Source: Streptomyces humicola
GTDB lineage: Bacteria; Actinomycetota; Actinomycetes; Streptomycetales; Streptomycetaceae
DNA: 64,000 nt
Direction: 5' to 3'
Assembly: GCF_024436035.1 (NCBI RefSeq)
Contig: NZ_JANFNG010000017.1
Location: 62,001 to 126,000 of the forward strand
The notes under the pieces were generated by a model that searched no databases, was not told the origin of the DNA, and saw only the letters and a program-made list of their open reading frames with translations. Every line of letters begins with the position of its first letter. The stretch's first letter is position 1. The position numbers and the translations under genes were made by a program. This document shows, in pieces, positions 24,987 to 33,840 of the stretch.

Positions 24987-26564
24987 GTGTCGGCCAGCAC
25001 ATCCCGTACGCTCCCGCCGGAGATCACCGAATCCGAGTCTCTGATGGCGCTCATCGAGCGGGGTAAGGCTCAGGGCCAGATCGCAGGCGACGACGTACGT
25101 CGGGCCTTCGAGGCGGACCAGATTCCGGCAACCCAGTGGAAGAACGTCCTGCGCAGCCTCAACCAGGTCCTCGACGAGGAGGGTGTGACGCTGATGGTCA
25201 GTGCCGCAGAGGCGCCCAAGCGGACCCGCAAGAGCGTCGCAGCCAAGAGCCCGGCGAAGCGTACTGCTACCAAGACCGTCACCGGCACGACGGCCGCGGT
25301 CAAGAAGACCGCCGCCGCCAAGACCGCAGCCGCGCCGGCGGCCACCGCGGAGGTCGCCATCGAAGCCGACAGCGCCGAAGAACTTGTGGCCCCCGCCAAG
25401 GCGTCGGCCGCGAAGAAGCCGGCCGCCAAGAAGGCCGCACCGAAGAAGGCCGCGGTCAAGAAGACGGCCGTAAAGAAGAGCGCGCCCAAGAAGAGCGACG
25501 ACGAGCTCATTGAGGCCGAGGACCTCGTCGACGAGGCGCCCGTTCCCGGCAAGGGCGACGAGCCCGTCGGCCCCGACCAGCCCGAGTCCGAGGGCTTCGT
25601 GCTCTCCGACGACGACGAGGACGACGCTCCCGCGCAGCAGGTCGCGGCCGCCGGTGCCACCGCCGACCCGGTCAAGGACTATCTGAAGCAGATCGGCAAG
25701 GTGCCGCTGCTCAACGCGGAGCAGGAGGTTGAGCTCGCCAAGCGCATCGAGGCCGGTCTGTTCGCCGAGGACAAGCTCTCGGCCGCCGACAAGCTCGCCC
25801 CGAAGCTGCAGCGCGAGCTGGAGATCATCGCCGAGGACGGCCGCCGCGCCAAGAACCACCTGCTGGAGGCCAACCTCCGTCTCGTGGTCTCGCTGGCCAA
25901 GCGCTACACCGGCCGTGGCATGCTCTTCCTCGACCTGATCCAGGAGGGCAACCTCGGCCTGATCCGCGCGGTCGAGAAGTTCGACTACACCAAGGGTTAC
26001 AAGTTCTCCACGTACGCCACCTGGTGGATCCGTCAGGCGATCACCCGCGCGATGGCCGACCAGGCCCGCACCATCCGCATCCCCGTGCACATGGTCGAGG
26101 TCATCAACAAGCTCGCCCGCGTGCAGCGGCAGATGCTCCAGGACCTGGGCCGCGAGCCCACCCCGGAGGAGCTGGCCAAGGAGCTCGACATGACCCCGGA
26201 GAAGGTCATCGAGGTCCAGAAGTACGGCCGCGAGCCGATCTCCCTGCACACCCCGCTCGGCGAGGACGGCGACAGCGAGTTCGGCGACCTGATCGAGGAC
26301 TCCGAGGCCGTTGTCCCGGCCGACGCCGTCAGCTTCACCCTGCTGCAGGAGCAGCTCCACTCCGTCCTCGACACGCTCTCGGAGCGTGAGGCGGGCGTGG
26401 TTTCGATGCGCTTCGGCCTCACCGACGGCCAGCCCAAGACGCTGGACGAGATCGGCAAGGTCTACGGCGTCACGCGTGAGCGGATCCGCCAGATCGAGTC
26501 CAAGACCATGTCAAAGCTGCGTCACCCGTCCCGGTCCCAGGTGCTCCGCGACTACCTGGACTGA
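24987..26564 (+). CDS. hrdB: Principal sigma factor HrdB
   Basis: 525-residue group 1 sigma factor directing housekeeping transcription. Region 1.1 spans about residues 1-60. It is followed by a long Lys/Ala-rich segment (about 70-160, repeats of AAKK/VKK) and an acidic stretch ([16 protein letters not shown]), both typical of Streptomyces HrdB. Region 1.2 ([29 protein letters not shown]), region 2 ([24 protein letters not shown]...[16 protein letters not shown]), region 3 and region 4 ([22 protein letters not shown]) are intact. GTG at 24987 with GAGAGG upstream gives the usual [13 protein letters not shown] start. The spacer between regions 1.1 and 1.2 is the fast-evolving part. Confidence 0.98.
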   Translation: MSASTSRTLPPEITESESLMALIERGKAQGQIAGDDVRRAFEADQIPATQWKNVLRSLNQVLDEEGVTLMVSAAEAPKRTRKSVAAKSPAKRTATKTVTGTTAAVKKTAAAKTAAAPAATAEVAIEADSAEELVAPAKASAAKKPAAKKAAPKKAAVKKTAVKKSAPKKSDDELIEAEDLVDEAPVPGKGDEPVGPDQPESEGFVLSDDDEDDAPAQQVAAAGATADPVKDYLKQIGKVPLLNAEQEVELAKRIEAGLFAEDKLSAADKLAPKLQRELEIIAEDGRRAKNHLLEANLRLVVSLAKRYTGRGMLFLDLIQEGNLGLIRAVEKFDYTKGYKFSTYATWWIRQAITRAMADQARTIRIPVHMVEVINKLARVQRQMLQDLGREPTPEELAKELDMTPEKVIEVQKYGREPISLHTPLGEDGDSEFGDLIEDSEAVVPADAVSFTLLQEQLHSVLDTLSEREAGVVSMRFGLTDGQPKTLDEIGKVYGVTRERIRQIESKTMSKLRHPSRSQVLRDYLD

Positions 26565-26592
26565 CCCGCACGACCAACGGTCTCGACCGCAA

Positions 26593-26625
26593 GGGCCCGG
26601 AACCTTCCGAGGAGGTTCCGGGCCC
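26593..26625 (+). terminator. hrdB terminator
   Basis: Perfect 13-bp stem (26593-26605 with 26613-26625), 7-nt loop, 28 nt after the stop. Confidence 0.88.
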
Positions 26626-26702
26626 GCGGCTTTCCGGATGCGTCATCGCCCGGGGTGGAACACGCTGAGTGTCCAAGCCGATCCGCATGGTCAGGAGGCC
26701 GT

Positions 26703-27572
26703 ATGCGCTACAGGCCGCGTCGTCGGAGAGCTGCCGCCCTGTTCGGTGGACTCACCTTGCTGGCTGCCGCCTCACCGCTGCTCACCCCTGCGATACCGGC
26801 GTCCGCCGACCGGATCGTGGTCGGCGGACAGCCTGCGAGCATCGAGAAACACCCCTGGGTGGTCGCCCTGGCGAGCCGAGCGCGCTTCGGTCCCAATCGA
26901 TCCGGCCAGTTCTGCGGGGGAGCGCTGGTCGCCCCGAGCGTGGTCCTCACTGCGGCGCACTGTTTTGGACGCGATGTCCTCGGGCTGGACTGGCACGATG
27001 TGCCCGACCTGCGCGTGATAGCCGGGCGGTACGACCTGCGCGGCCATGCCGGGCAGGAGGTGCCGCTCAAAAGTGTGTGGATCAATCCCGCTTACGACGC
27101 CATGACCAATACGGGGGACGTTGCCATGATCAAACTTGCCCGGCCACTGGCCGCGGCTTCCGTGATCCCGATGGCCGGTCCGGCCGACGGCCAAGCCTAC
27201 CGCTCGGGCAGCCCCGCCACCGTCTATGGCTGGGGCGACACCAGCGGGCACGGATCGTACGCGTGGACGCTGCACTCCGCGCGCGTGACGCTGCTCGACG
27301 ACTCACGGTGCACGCGCGCCTACCCGGGCAGCCCGGTCGGCACGTACGTCCCGTCCGCCATGCTCTGCGCCGGCACGCCGAGAGGGGGGCGAGACGCCTG
27401 CCAGGGGGACAGTGGCGGCCCCTTGGTCTCGCACGGGCGGCTTGTCGGTCTCGTGTCGTGGGGAACGGGCTGCGGGCAGGCAGGGCACCCCGGCGTCTAC
27501 ACGCGCGTGTCGCCGATAGCAGAGCAGGTGTCGAAGTCGGATAAGTCCGAAAAATCGGAAATGTCAGAGTAG
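26703..27572 (+). CDS. Secreted trypsin-like serine protease (S1A)
   Basis: 289 residues. A signal peptide of about 38 residues (RYRPRRRRAA basic start, AALFGGLTLLAAASPLLTPAI core, ASA-DR cleavage). The mature enzyme starts near RIVVGGQPA, resembling trypsin activation. Catalytic triad: His86 in TAAHCF, Asp139 in NTGDVAMIKL, Ser237 in DSGGP; the Asp six residues before the Ser (GGRDACQGDSGG) predicts trypsin-like cleavage after Arg/Lys. The last ~13 residues (SKSDKSEKSEMSE) are an unusual charged Ser/Lys tail. The ATG follows AGGAGG. It degrades extracellular protein; a specific developmental role is not known. Confidence 0.93.
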   Translation: MRYRPRRRRAAALFGGLTLLAAASPLLTPAIPASADRIVVGGQPASIEKHPWVVALASRARFGPNRSGQFCGGALVAPSVVLTAAHCFGRDVLGLDWHDVPDLRVIAGRYDLRGHAGQEVPLKSVWINPAYDAMTNTGDVAMIKLARPLAAASVIPMAGPADGQAYRSGSPATVYGWGDTSGHGSYAWTLHSARVTLLDDSRCTRAYPGSPVGTYVPSAMLCAGTPRGGRDACQGDSGGPLVSHGRLVGLVSWGTGCGQAGHPGVYTRVSPIAEQVSKSDKSEKSEMSE

Positions 27573-27643
27573 CGGTCCCCTGGACCGTCCATGGCATTCG
27601 GTGCGCATCCGGTTGCGTACGGAAGGTGAAGCCGAACGACGAC

Positions 27644-27674
27644 GGGCGGCCGCCCCTCGCCGGGGAGGCCGCCC
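27644..27674. terminator. Terminator between convergent trypsin and DUF7455 genes
   Basis: Stem of 8 plus 4 bp with one mismatch (27644-27656 with 27662-27674), 5-nt loop, then TTT on the plus strand. Confidence 0.75.
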
Positions 27675-27731
27675 TTTCACCGGCCTGCTTCGCCGGTCGA
27701 GCTCGTCGTTTGCGATGTGAGATGTGCCGGG

Positions 27732-27956
27732 TCAGTCCTCGACCGGCGCCGTGGGTGCGGCGTTGAGTCGTTCGGTCTCGTCCTGTATTTCCGCAGCGAT
27801 CTTCTTCAGTTCCGGCTCGAACTTGCGCCCGTGGTGCGCGCAGAAGAGAAGCTCGCCACCGCTGATGAGAACGACGCGCAGGTAAGCCTGAGCGCCGCAG
27901 CGGTCGCAGCGGTCTGCGGCAGTCAGCGGGCTTGCGGGGGTCAGAACAGTAGTCAC
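27732..27956 (-). CDS. DUF7455 small zinc-ribbon protein
   Basis: 74-residue protein: CDRCGAQAYLRVVLISGGELLFCAHHGRKFEPELKKIA. The CxxC plus CxxH arrangement (residues ~17-20 and ~39-42) forms a small zinc ribbon. It is widespread in actinobacteria, usually next to the HrdB/topoisomerase genes; no function is established. GTG start at 27956 with GAAGAGG upstream. Acidic Ala/Pro C-terminus. Confidence 0.88.
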   Translation of the reverse strand: MTTVLTPASPLTAADRCDRCGAQAYLRVVLISGGELLFCAHHGRKFEPELKKIAAEIQDETERLNAAPTAPVED

Positions 27957-28451
27957 GTCGCCTCTTCTCTAGCTCGACGAGCTGTCGTACCAGGGTCAAC
28001 ATCCAACCAGGCCGAAAACGTTCCCGCTCGTGGCTTTTCCTCGAAAGTTGAGCCCGAGGCGGCCGGATGTTACCGGTTGGCGGCGAATAGGCCTTGATGT
28101 CTTATGTGGTGTGGTCTAGGTCACTTGTCAGTATTTGTCCCCGGCTTGGGTGTGCCGGTTGTTGGAGAGGACGTGCCCGGAGCCTAAATGGTTCATGCCT
28201 CTTTGGGAACGTGATGTGGCTATCACTCGAAGGAGGTATCGAACTGGTGATCGGTTCAGCGCTAGCATGAGGACTGAAGCCGGGTCGCGGCGACGGCGTC
28301 GGTGCAGGCATCGGTACCCTCTCCTCGGCGTACAACCCATCGGGGCCGCCCGCGGTCCGACGGGAGGAGCGCGAAGTCGTGCGCACCGCCACTACCGCCC
28401 GACGCAGTACGGCCAGGAAGAACAACGCAAGAAGTGCGAGGAGCTGCCCGC
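27957..28451. other. Intergenic region upstream of parE
   Basis: 495 nt with lower GC than the rest of the window in 28000-28280. It contains a perfect Shine-Dalgarno AAGGAGGT (28230-28237) before a 7-codon frame, described separately. GTGAT-GTGGCT-ATCAC at 28211-28226 is a small inverted repeat just upstream of it. TAGCAT at 28263-28268 resembles a -10, but no -35 stands out. Confidence 0.6.
28247..28270 (+). CDS. Possible 7-codon leader peptide before parE
   Basis: GTG ATC GGT TCA GCG CTA GCA TGA encodes MIGSALA. It is preceded at 9 nt by AAGGAGGT, a full complement of the 16S 3' end. Its stop overlaps (ATGA) an ATG at 28267 that opens a 62-codon frame ending at 28455, whose TGA in turn overlaps the parE GTG (GTGA). 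The 62-codon frame has poor third-position GC bias, so it may be a coupling device rather than a protein. Low confidence that a peptide is functional. Confidence 0.35.
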   Translation: MIGSALA

Positions 28452-30572
28452 GTGACCGCCGAGACATCAGCGCCGTCGACCGCCCTGCTGAGCGGGGCGG
28501 ACCGCGACGGCTCCAACTACACCGCGCGGCACCTGCTCGTCCTCGAGGGCCTCGAGGCGGTGCGCAAGCGCCCCGGCATGTACATCGGCTCGACGGACAG
28601 TCGAGGGCTGATGCACTGCCTCTGGGAGATCATCGACAACGCCGTCGACGAGGCACTCGGCGGGCACTGTGATCACATCGAGGTGGTGCTGCACGACGAC
28701 GCTTCCGTGGAGGTGCGGGACAACGGGCGCGGCATCCCCGTCGACGTCGAGCCCAAGACCAAGCTGTCGGGCGTCGAGGTTGTCATGACCAAGCTGCACG
28801 CGGGCGGAAAGTTCGGCGGCGGCTCGTACGCGGCCTCCGGCGGCCTGCACGGTGTCGGCGCCTCAGTGGTCAACGCGCTCTCCTCCCGCCTCGATGTCGA
28901 GGTCGACCGCGGCGGCCACACGCACGCCATCAGCTTCCGCCGCGGCGTACCGGGAATCTTCACGGAATCCGGCCCTGACGCCCCGTTCGACCCGACGAGC
29001 GGGTTGCGCAAGACGAAGAAGATCCCCAAGGCGCGCACCGGAACCCGCGTGCGGTACTGGGCGGATCGTCAGATCTTCCTCAAGGACGCCAGGATCTCCC
29101 TGGACAACCTTCACCAGCGCGCCCGCCAGACCGCCTTCCTCGTGCCCGGGTTGACCATCGTCGTGCGCGACGAACGCGGCATCGAGGACGAGAATCCAGT
29201 CGAGGAGACGTTCCGTTACGACGGCGGTATCGGCGAGTTCTGCGAATACCTCGCCCAGGACAAGGCCATTTGCGACGTGTTGCGGCTGCAGGGCGAGGGC
29301 ACCTTCAAGGAGACCGTTCCCGTCCTCGACGAGCGCGGTCACATGACGCCGACGGAGGTCACACGCCACCTCGGTGTCGATGTCGCGCTGCGCTGGGGCG
29401 CCGGCTACGACACCACGATGCGCTCGTTCGTCAACATCATCGCGACCCCCAAGGGCGGCACCCATGTGGCGGGTTTCGAGCGTTCCGTCACCCGCACCCT
29501 CAACGAGGTGCTCCGCTCCACCAAGTTGTTGCGCGTCGCGGAGGACGACATCGTCAAGGACGATGCGTTGGAGGGCCTGACGGCCGTGGTGACCGTACGG
29601 CTCGCCGAGCCTCAGTTCGAGGGGCAGACGAAGGAGGTGCTCGGCACCTCCGCCGCGTCGAGGATCGTCGCCAACGTGGTGGCGAAGGAGCTGAAGGCGT
29701 TCCTCACCTCCACCAAGCGGGACAACAAGCAGCAGGCGCGCGCCGTGCTGGAGAAGGTGGTCGCCGCGGCCCGTACGCGGATCGCGGCCCGGCAGCACAA
29801 GGAGGCGCAGCGCCGCAAGACGGCTCTTGAATCGTCCTCGCTGCCCGCCAAGCTCGCCGACTGCCGCAGCGACGATGTCGACCGCACCGAACTGTTCATC
29901 GTCGAGGGCGACTCCGCGCTCGGAACGGCAAAGGTTGCGCGTAACTCCGAATTCCAGGCGCTGCTTCCGATCCGCGGCAAGATCCTCAACGTGCAGAAGT
30001 CGTCGGTCTCGGACATGTTGAAGAACGCCGAGTGCGGGTCGATCATCCAGGTGATAGGGGCCGGGTCGGGCCGGACGTTCGACGTCGACCAGGCCCGGTA
30101 CGGGAAGGTCATCTTCCTCGCCGATGCCGATGTGGACGGCGCCCACATCCGCTGTCTTCTGCTCACCCTGTTCCAGCGGTACATGCGGCCGATGGTGGAG
30201 GAGGGGCGCGTCTTCTCCGCCGTGCCGCCGTTGCACCGGATCGAACTGGTCAACCCCAAGAAGGGTCAGGACAAGTACCTCTACACCTACTCCGACAACG
30301 AGCTGCGCCAGACCTTGCTCGACCTGGAGCGCAGGAACATGCGCTACAAGGACAGCATCCAGCGCTACAAGGGTCTCGGAGAGATGGACGCCGACCAGCT
30401 GGCGGAGACAACCATGGACCCGCGCCACCGCACCCTGCGCCGGATCAACATCAGCGATCTGGAGGCGGCCGAGCGCGCCTTCGACCTGCTGATGGGCAAC
30501 CAGGTCGCACCGCGTAAGGAGTTCATCACCAACTCCGCCGCGACCTTGGACCGCTCGCGCATCGACGCCTGA
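28452..30572 (+). CDS. parE: DNA topoisomerase IV subunit B (GyrB-like)
   Basis: 706-residue ATPase subunit of the type IIA enzyme that decatenates daughter chromosomes. GHKL ATPase motifs: EIIDNAVDEALGG, DNGRGIPVD, GGKFGGGSYAASGGLHGVGASVVNAL. The TOPRIM domain has EGDSALGTAK and DADVDGAHIRCLLL, with the C-terminal KGLGEMDADQL block. Streptomyces has a separate gyrB; this second copy next to hrdB is the topoisomerase IV type, paired with the A subunit at 39684. GTG at 28452 has GAGGAG at 9-10 nt; an in-frame extension upstream is not supported by the family. Confidence 0.94.
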   Translation: MTAETSAPSTALLSGADRDGSNYTARHLLVLEGLEAVRKRPGMYIGSTDSRGLMHCLWEIIDNAVDEALGGHCDHIEVVLHDDASVEVRDNGRGIPVDVEPKTKLSGVEVVMTKLHAGGKFGGGSYAASGGLHGVGASVVNALSSRLDVEVDRGGHTHAISFRRGVPGIFTESGPDAPFDPTSGLRKTKKIPKARTGTRVRYWADRQIFLKDARISLDNLHQRARQTAFLVPGLTIVVRDERGIEDENPVEETFRYDGGIGEFCEYLAQDKAICDVLRLQGEGTFKETVPVLDERGHMTPTEVTRHLGVDVALRWGAGYDTTMRSFVNIIATPKGGTHVAGFERSVTRTLNEVLRSTKLLRVAEDDIVKDDALEGLTAVVTVRLAEPQFEGQTKEVLGTSAASRIVANVVAKELKAFLTSTKRDNKQQARAVLEKVVAAARTRIAARQHKEAQRRKTALESSSLPAKLADCRSDDVDRTELFIVEGDSALGTAKVARNSEFQALLPIRGKILNVQKSSVSDMLKNAECGSIIQVIGAGSGRTFDVDQARYGKVIFLADADVDGAHIRCLLLTLFQRYMRPMVEEGRVFSAVPPLHRIELVNPKKGQDKYLYTYSDNELRQTLLDLERRNMRYKDSIQRYKGLGEMDADQLAETTMDPRHRTLRRINISDLEAAERAFDLLMGNQVAPRKEFITNSAATLDRSRIDA

Positions 30573-30581
30573 CCGGGCTGC

Positions 30582-30617
30582 AGCTTGGTTCTCCACCCAC
30601 GGGTGGAGAACCAAGCT
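30582..30617 (+). terminator. parE terminator with 17-bp perfect stem
   Basis: 30582-30598 pairs perfectly with 30601-30617. Only 2 nt lie between the arms, so the real loop uses opened base pairs. It starts 10 nt after the parE stop; no U-tract. Confidence 0.82.
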
Positions 30618-30711
30618 CCACCCGGCATCAACCCTGGCGCCGATCCCTGCGGCCGGCCGTCTCCGTACCGTCTGAAGTGTTGGTCTTCTACGCAGCTCGG
30701 AGGCGTTTCCC

Positions 30712-31197
30712 ATGTCCGGTCTTGTCGATGCCGTGGTGATCGTCGCGGTCGTCGCGCTGGTGTTGGCGCGACAGCTCAGGCCGCAGGCGATCTCGGGCAA
30801 CAGGAAGTGGTGGGTTCTGCCGGCCGTGCTGGTCTTTGTGTCGCTGCGCCAGTCGGGGGTCGTGGACCCGCACCACGAGGCGGCCTCCGTGGCGCTGCTC
30901 GCTGCCGAGGTGCTGGTCGGAGTGGGCATGGGCGCCGTGTGGGCCTACACCACGCGGATATGGCGGGACGACAACGGCACCGTGTGGTCCAAGGGCACGA
31001 AGGCGACGGCGGCGGCATGGATAGGGGCGATTGCCATACGGTTCGGTCTGGCCGGGGCCGGAATGGCCATTGGCGTGCACCAGGGCAGCGGAGCGACGAT
31101 GCTGGCATTGGCGGCCACCTTGCTGGTCAGGAGCGGAGGGGTCGTCTGGCGGGCCCGCGAGCTGCAGCCCGCATACGCTCTGACCGCCGTGCCGTGA
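30712..31197 (+). CDS. DUF1453/CcdC-like small membrane protein
   Basis: 161 residues with four or five predicted membrane segments: LVDAVVIVAVVALVLARQL (about 4-22), WWVLPAVLVFVSLRQ, ASVALLAAEVLVGVGMGAVWAY, TAAAWIGAIAIRFGLAGAGMAI, and ATMLALAATLLV. Family function is unknown. It precedes and probably is cotranscribed with a two-component system, so it may be an accessory membrane partner of that sensor kinase. That is inference from spacing only. Confidence 0.78.
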   Translation: MSGLVDAVVIVAVVALVLARQLRPQAISGNRKWWVLPAVLVFVSLRQSGVVDPHHEAASVALLAAEVLVGVGMGAVWAYTTRIWRDDNGTVWSKGTKATAAAWIGAIAIRFGLAGAGMAIGVHQGSGATMLALAATLLVRSGGVVWRARELQPAYALTAVP

Positions 31198-31223
31198 GGC
31201 AGGCGCCGACCTGGGGAGCCCGA

Positions 31224-32381
31224 GTGTCACTGAGCTTCTGGACCGACTGGCCTTCCCGTGAGGCGCTGACCCGTGCGGGCAGACCGCCCCAGAACCGGGT
31301 GCTGCGGCTGGTCGTGCGGTTGATCATCGCGGGCGCCGTGATGTTCAGCGCGGTCGCACAGCACGAGCTCACCGGCTGGGCCTCGTTGTGGTTGGCGACC
31401 GGGGCCGTGGCCGCGATCGTCGCGACCTGGGGTTTCTTCCGCATGACCCTCGAAAACCGGCTGTGGCCCTCGGTCGCGCTGCTGTGCCTCTTCCTGGGGG
31501 GCGCGATGGCGGCGCATGTAACGGGTGTGAACGTCGTGTCCGTGGTGCTTTGGTACGCCTCGGCGGTCGCGGCCATGGAGCGGCTGCCGCTGGCCGTCGC
31601 CGTCCCCTTCACCACCGCGGCGCTCGGTGCCTACGCGCTGCTGGCCAGTCCGGACAACTGGCTCACCACGACGCTCACCACGGTCGGCCTCGGCCTCGTC
31701 GGCTATGTGATCCGGCAGGACGCGGAGGCGAGGGCCAACACGCATCGGCTGCTGGTGCAGGAGCGGGCGGCGCGGGCCGCCGAGGCGGAAACCGCCGCTC
31801 TTCGTGAGCGTGGCAGGATCGCCCGGGAGATCCACGACGTCCTGGCGCACAGCCTCTCCGCGCAGATGGTGCACCTGGAGGCGGCCCGGTTGCTGATCGA
31901 GCGCGGTGGAGAGCGGGACGAGGTGCTGGAGCGCGTCGTCGCGGCCCGGCGGATGGCACGGGAAGGTCTGGCCGAGACACGGCAGGCTCTGTCCGCGCTG
32001 CGTGGCGAACTGAGCCCGGTCGAGGAGTTCCTGCGTGAGCTGGTCGACTGCGAGGGCGCGAGACTGCAGGTCCAGGGGGAGAGCAGGGCGCTGCCCGCGG
32101 AGGCCGGGCTGGCGGTGCGGCGGGTGGCGCAGGAGGCAATGACCAACGCCCGCAAGCATGCACCCGGGGCGAAAGTGGCGATCCGGCTCGATTACGGGGC
32201 GGAGGAGGTGGAGTTGGAGGTCCGCGACTTCGGCGGCCGGCCTGTGGACAACGGGCTGAGCGCATCCGGTTCGGGTTACGGTCTGCTCGGAATGCGTGAA
32301 CGCGCTGAGTTGCTCGGCGGGACGCTGGAGGCGGGACCGGTCGAGGAGGGGTTCGTGGTCCGACTGCGGGTGCCGGCGTGA
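31224..32381 (+). CDS. Sensor histidine kinase (NarL/DesK type, HisKA_3)
   Basis: 385 residues. Five or six membrane segments occupy about residues 25-160 (VVRLIIAGAVMFSAVA, LWLATGAVAAIVATWGFF, LWPSVALLCLFLGGAMAA, VSVVLWYASAVAAM, TTLTTVGLGLVGYVI). The dimerisation helix has the phospho-His in REIHDVLAHSLSAQM, and the ATPase has QEAMTNARKHAPG (N-box) and GSGYGLLGMRERAELLGG (G-box). A GTG at 31224 with GGGGAG upstream is preferred; a GTG at 31194 overlapping the preceding stop (GTGA) is an alternative. Its cognate regulator overlaps its stop. No extracellular sensing domain is evident, so the signal is probably membrane-associated. Confidence 0.92.
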   Translation: MSLSFWTDWPSREALTRAGRPPQNRVLRLVVRLIIAGAVMFSAVAQHELTGWASLWLATGAVAAIVATWGFFRMTLENRLWPSVALLCLFLGGAMAAHVTGVNVVSVVLWYASAVAAMERLPLAVAVPFTTAALGAYALLASPDNWLTTTLTTVGLGLVGYVIRQDAEARANTHRLLVQERAARAAEAETAALRERGRIAREIHDVLAHSLSAQMVHLEAARLLIERGGERDEVLERVVAARRMAREGLAETRQALSALRGELSPVEEFLRELVDCEGARLQVQGESRALPAEAGLAVRRVAQEAMTNARKHAPGAKVAIRLDYGAEEVELEVRDFGGRPVDNGLSASGSGYGLLGMRERAELLGGTLEAGPVEEGFVVRLRVPA

Positions 32382-33100
32382 ATGCGGGGCCGAACGAGGG
32401 CCGGGCGGTGCGGGTGATCGTCGCGGACGACCAGACGGTGGTGCGCGAGGGCATCGTGATGCTGTTGGGATTGCTGCCCGGGATCGAGGTGGTCGGCGCG
32501 GCGGCGGACGGGGAGGAGGCCGTGCGGCTGGTGGCGGAGAAGGAGCCCGACGTGGCGCTGATGGATCTGCGGATGCCCAGATGCGACGGGGTGGAGGCGA
32601 CACGCCGGATCCGGTCTGAGCATCCGGAGACCCAGGTTGTCGTCCTCACCACGTTCGATGACGACGATTCCCTCTTTCCGGCGCTGCAGGCCGGGGCGCG
32701 CGGTTATCTGACGAAGGACGCCGGCGGCGACGAGATTCTGCAGGCGATCGCGAATGTGATGGCGGGGCACGCAGGCCTGTCGCCGAAGGTGCAACGGCGC
32801 ATCCTGGAGAGGTTCTCGGCTCCCCCTCCCGAGGCGCCAGAGGGCGTGACGCCGGGAGAGCCGCGTCAGCGGCGCAGGGCGGGAGAGCTGCCTGACGGGC
32901 TGACGGCACGTGAGGCCGAGGTGCTCGCTCTGGTCGCCGAGGGGTTGTCGAACGCCGAGATCGCCGCGAAGCTCTACGTCAGTCAGGCGACGGTGAAGAC
33001 GCACATCAACAATCTCTTCGCCAAGACGGGGGCGCGCGATCGGGCGCAGGCCGTCCGGTACGCGTTCGAGCACGGGCTCGTGCAGCCACGACATCGCTGA
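32378..33100 (+). CDS. LuxR/NarL-family response regulator
   Basis: 240 residues. Receiver: VRVIVADDQTVVREGI with acidic pocket, phospho-Asp in VALMDLRMP, Thr in VVLTTFDDD, Lys in GYLTKDAGG. Output: LTAREAEVLALVAEGLSNAEIAAKLYVSQATVKTHINNLFAKTGARDR (about 175-222), a classic GerE helix-turn-helix. A Pro/Arg linker (about 145-175) is longer than average. The GTG start overlaps the kinase stop (GTGA), giving translational coupling. Target genes unknown. Confidence 0.94.
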   Translation: MNAGPNEGRAVRVIVADDQTVVREGIVMLLGLLPGIEVVGAAADGEEAVRLVAEKEPDVALMDLRMPRCDGVEATRRIRSEHPETQVVVLTTFDDDDSLFPALQAGARGYLTKDAGGDEILQAIANVMAGHAGLSPKVQRRILERFSAPPPEAPEGVTPGEPRQRRRAGELPDGLTAREAEVLALVAEGLSNAEIAAKLYVSQATVKTHINNLFAKTGARDRAQAVRYAFEHGLVQPRHR

Positions 33101-33150
33101 TACCCGGCAAACCGCGGATCGCGTGTTCTGCAGTCCAGGGTGGCCGGCAG

Positions 33151-33840
33151 TCAGGCCGTCGCGCGGTATCGGTGCTCCGGCCGCCCTGTGGCCCCGTACC
33201 GCAGCTCCAGCCGGGCGAGCCCCTCACGTACGAGATACGACAGATAGCGCTGGGCGGTCGCCCGCGACACCCCCGTCGCCTCCGCCACCTCGGCCGCCGA
33301 CAGGTCTCGTTGGGCCGACCGCACCGCCTCCCGCACCAGTGCGAGCGTTGGCGCCGAGTGGCCCTTGGCCGGCACGGCAGGCAGGGCGCTGGGCCGGGCC
33401 GCGCTGAACAGCGCGTCCACATCGGCCTGGTCGGTCTCCGCCTGTGGGTCCAGCGCGTCCACCCGGTGGCGCAACTCGCGGTAGGAGGTGAGCCGTTCGG
33501 CGAGAGCGGCGGACCCGAAGGGTTTGACGAGATAGCCGACCGCACCCAGTTGCATCGCCGCCCGCACCGACGCGACATCGCGTGCCGCGGTCGTCATGAT
33601 CGCATCCGGCCGCGCCCCGCCCGCGTCGCCGGTCAGCTGCCGCAGGACGTCCAGGCCGCTGCCGTCGGGCAGGTACACGTCCAGCAGCATCAGGTCGGGC
33701 TCCAGCGAACCGACTGCCTCCAGGGCCTCGGTCACCGTGCCCGACCGCCCCACCACCTCGAACCCTGGTACCCGGCCGACGTAGGCGGCGTGGATGCCGC
33801 TCACCCGGAAGTCGTCCTCGACGACGAGGGTTCTGATCAC
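33151..33840 (-). CDS. CitB/DcuR-type response regulator
   Basis: 229 residues. Receiver TLVVEDDFRVSGIHAAYVGRVPGFEVVGRSG with phospho-Asp in LMLLDVYLPDGSG and Lys in GYLVKPFGS. Output is a C-terminal HTH: LSAAEVAEATGVSRATAQRYLSYLVREGLARLELRYGATGRPEHRY (about 180-226), as in DcuR/CitB/MalR. It overlaps the upstream kinase gene by 4 nt. It lies divergent from a NitT/TauT-type ABC importer, which is its most likely target. Confidence 0.92.
   Translation of the reverse strand: MIRTLVVEDDFRVSGIHAAYVGRVPGFEVVGRSGTVTEALEAVGSLEPDLMLLDVYLPDGSGLDVLRQLTGDAGGARPDAIMTTAARDVASVRAAMQLGAVGYLVKPFGSAALAERLTSYRELRHRVDALDPQAETDQADVDALFSAARPSALPAVPAKGHSAPTLALVREAVRSAQRDLSAAEVAEATGVSRATAQRYLSYLVREGLARLELRYGATGRPEHRYRATA

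Noticed and set aside
28240-28257. LexA box upstream of parE (CGAAC ... GTTC)
   Set aside because: The half sites are 8 nt apart instead of 4.
28267-28455. 62-codon frame before parE as a protein gene
   Set aside because: Weak third-position GC bias and an Arg-rich low-complexity product; kept only as part of the coupling observation.
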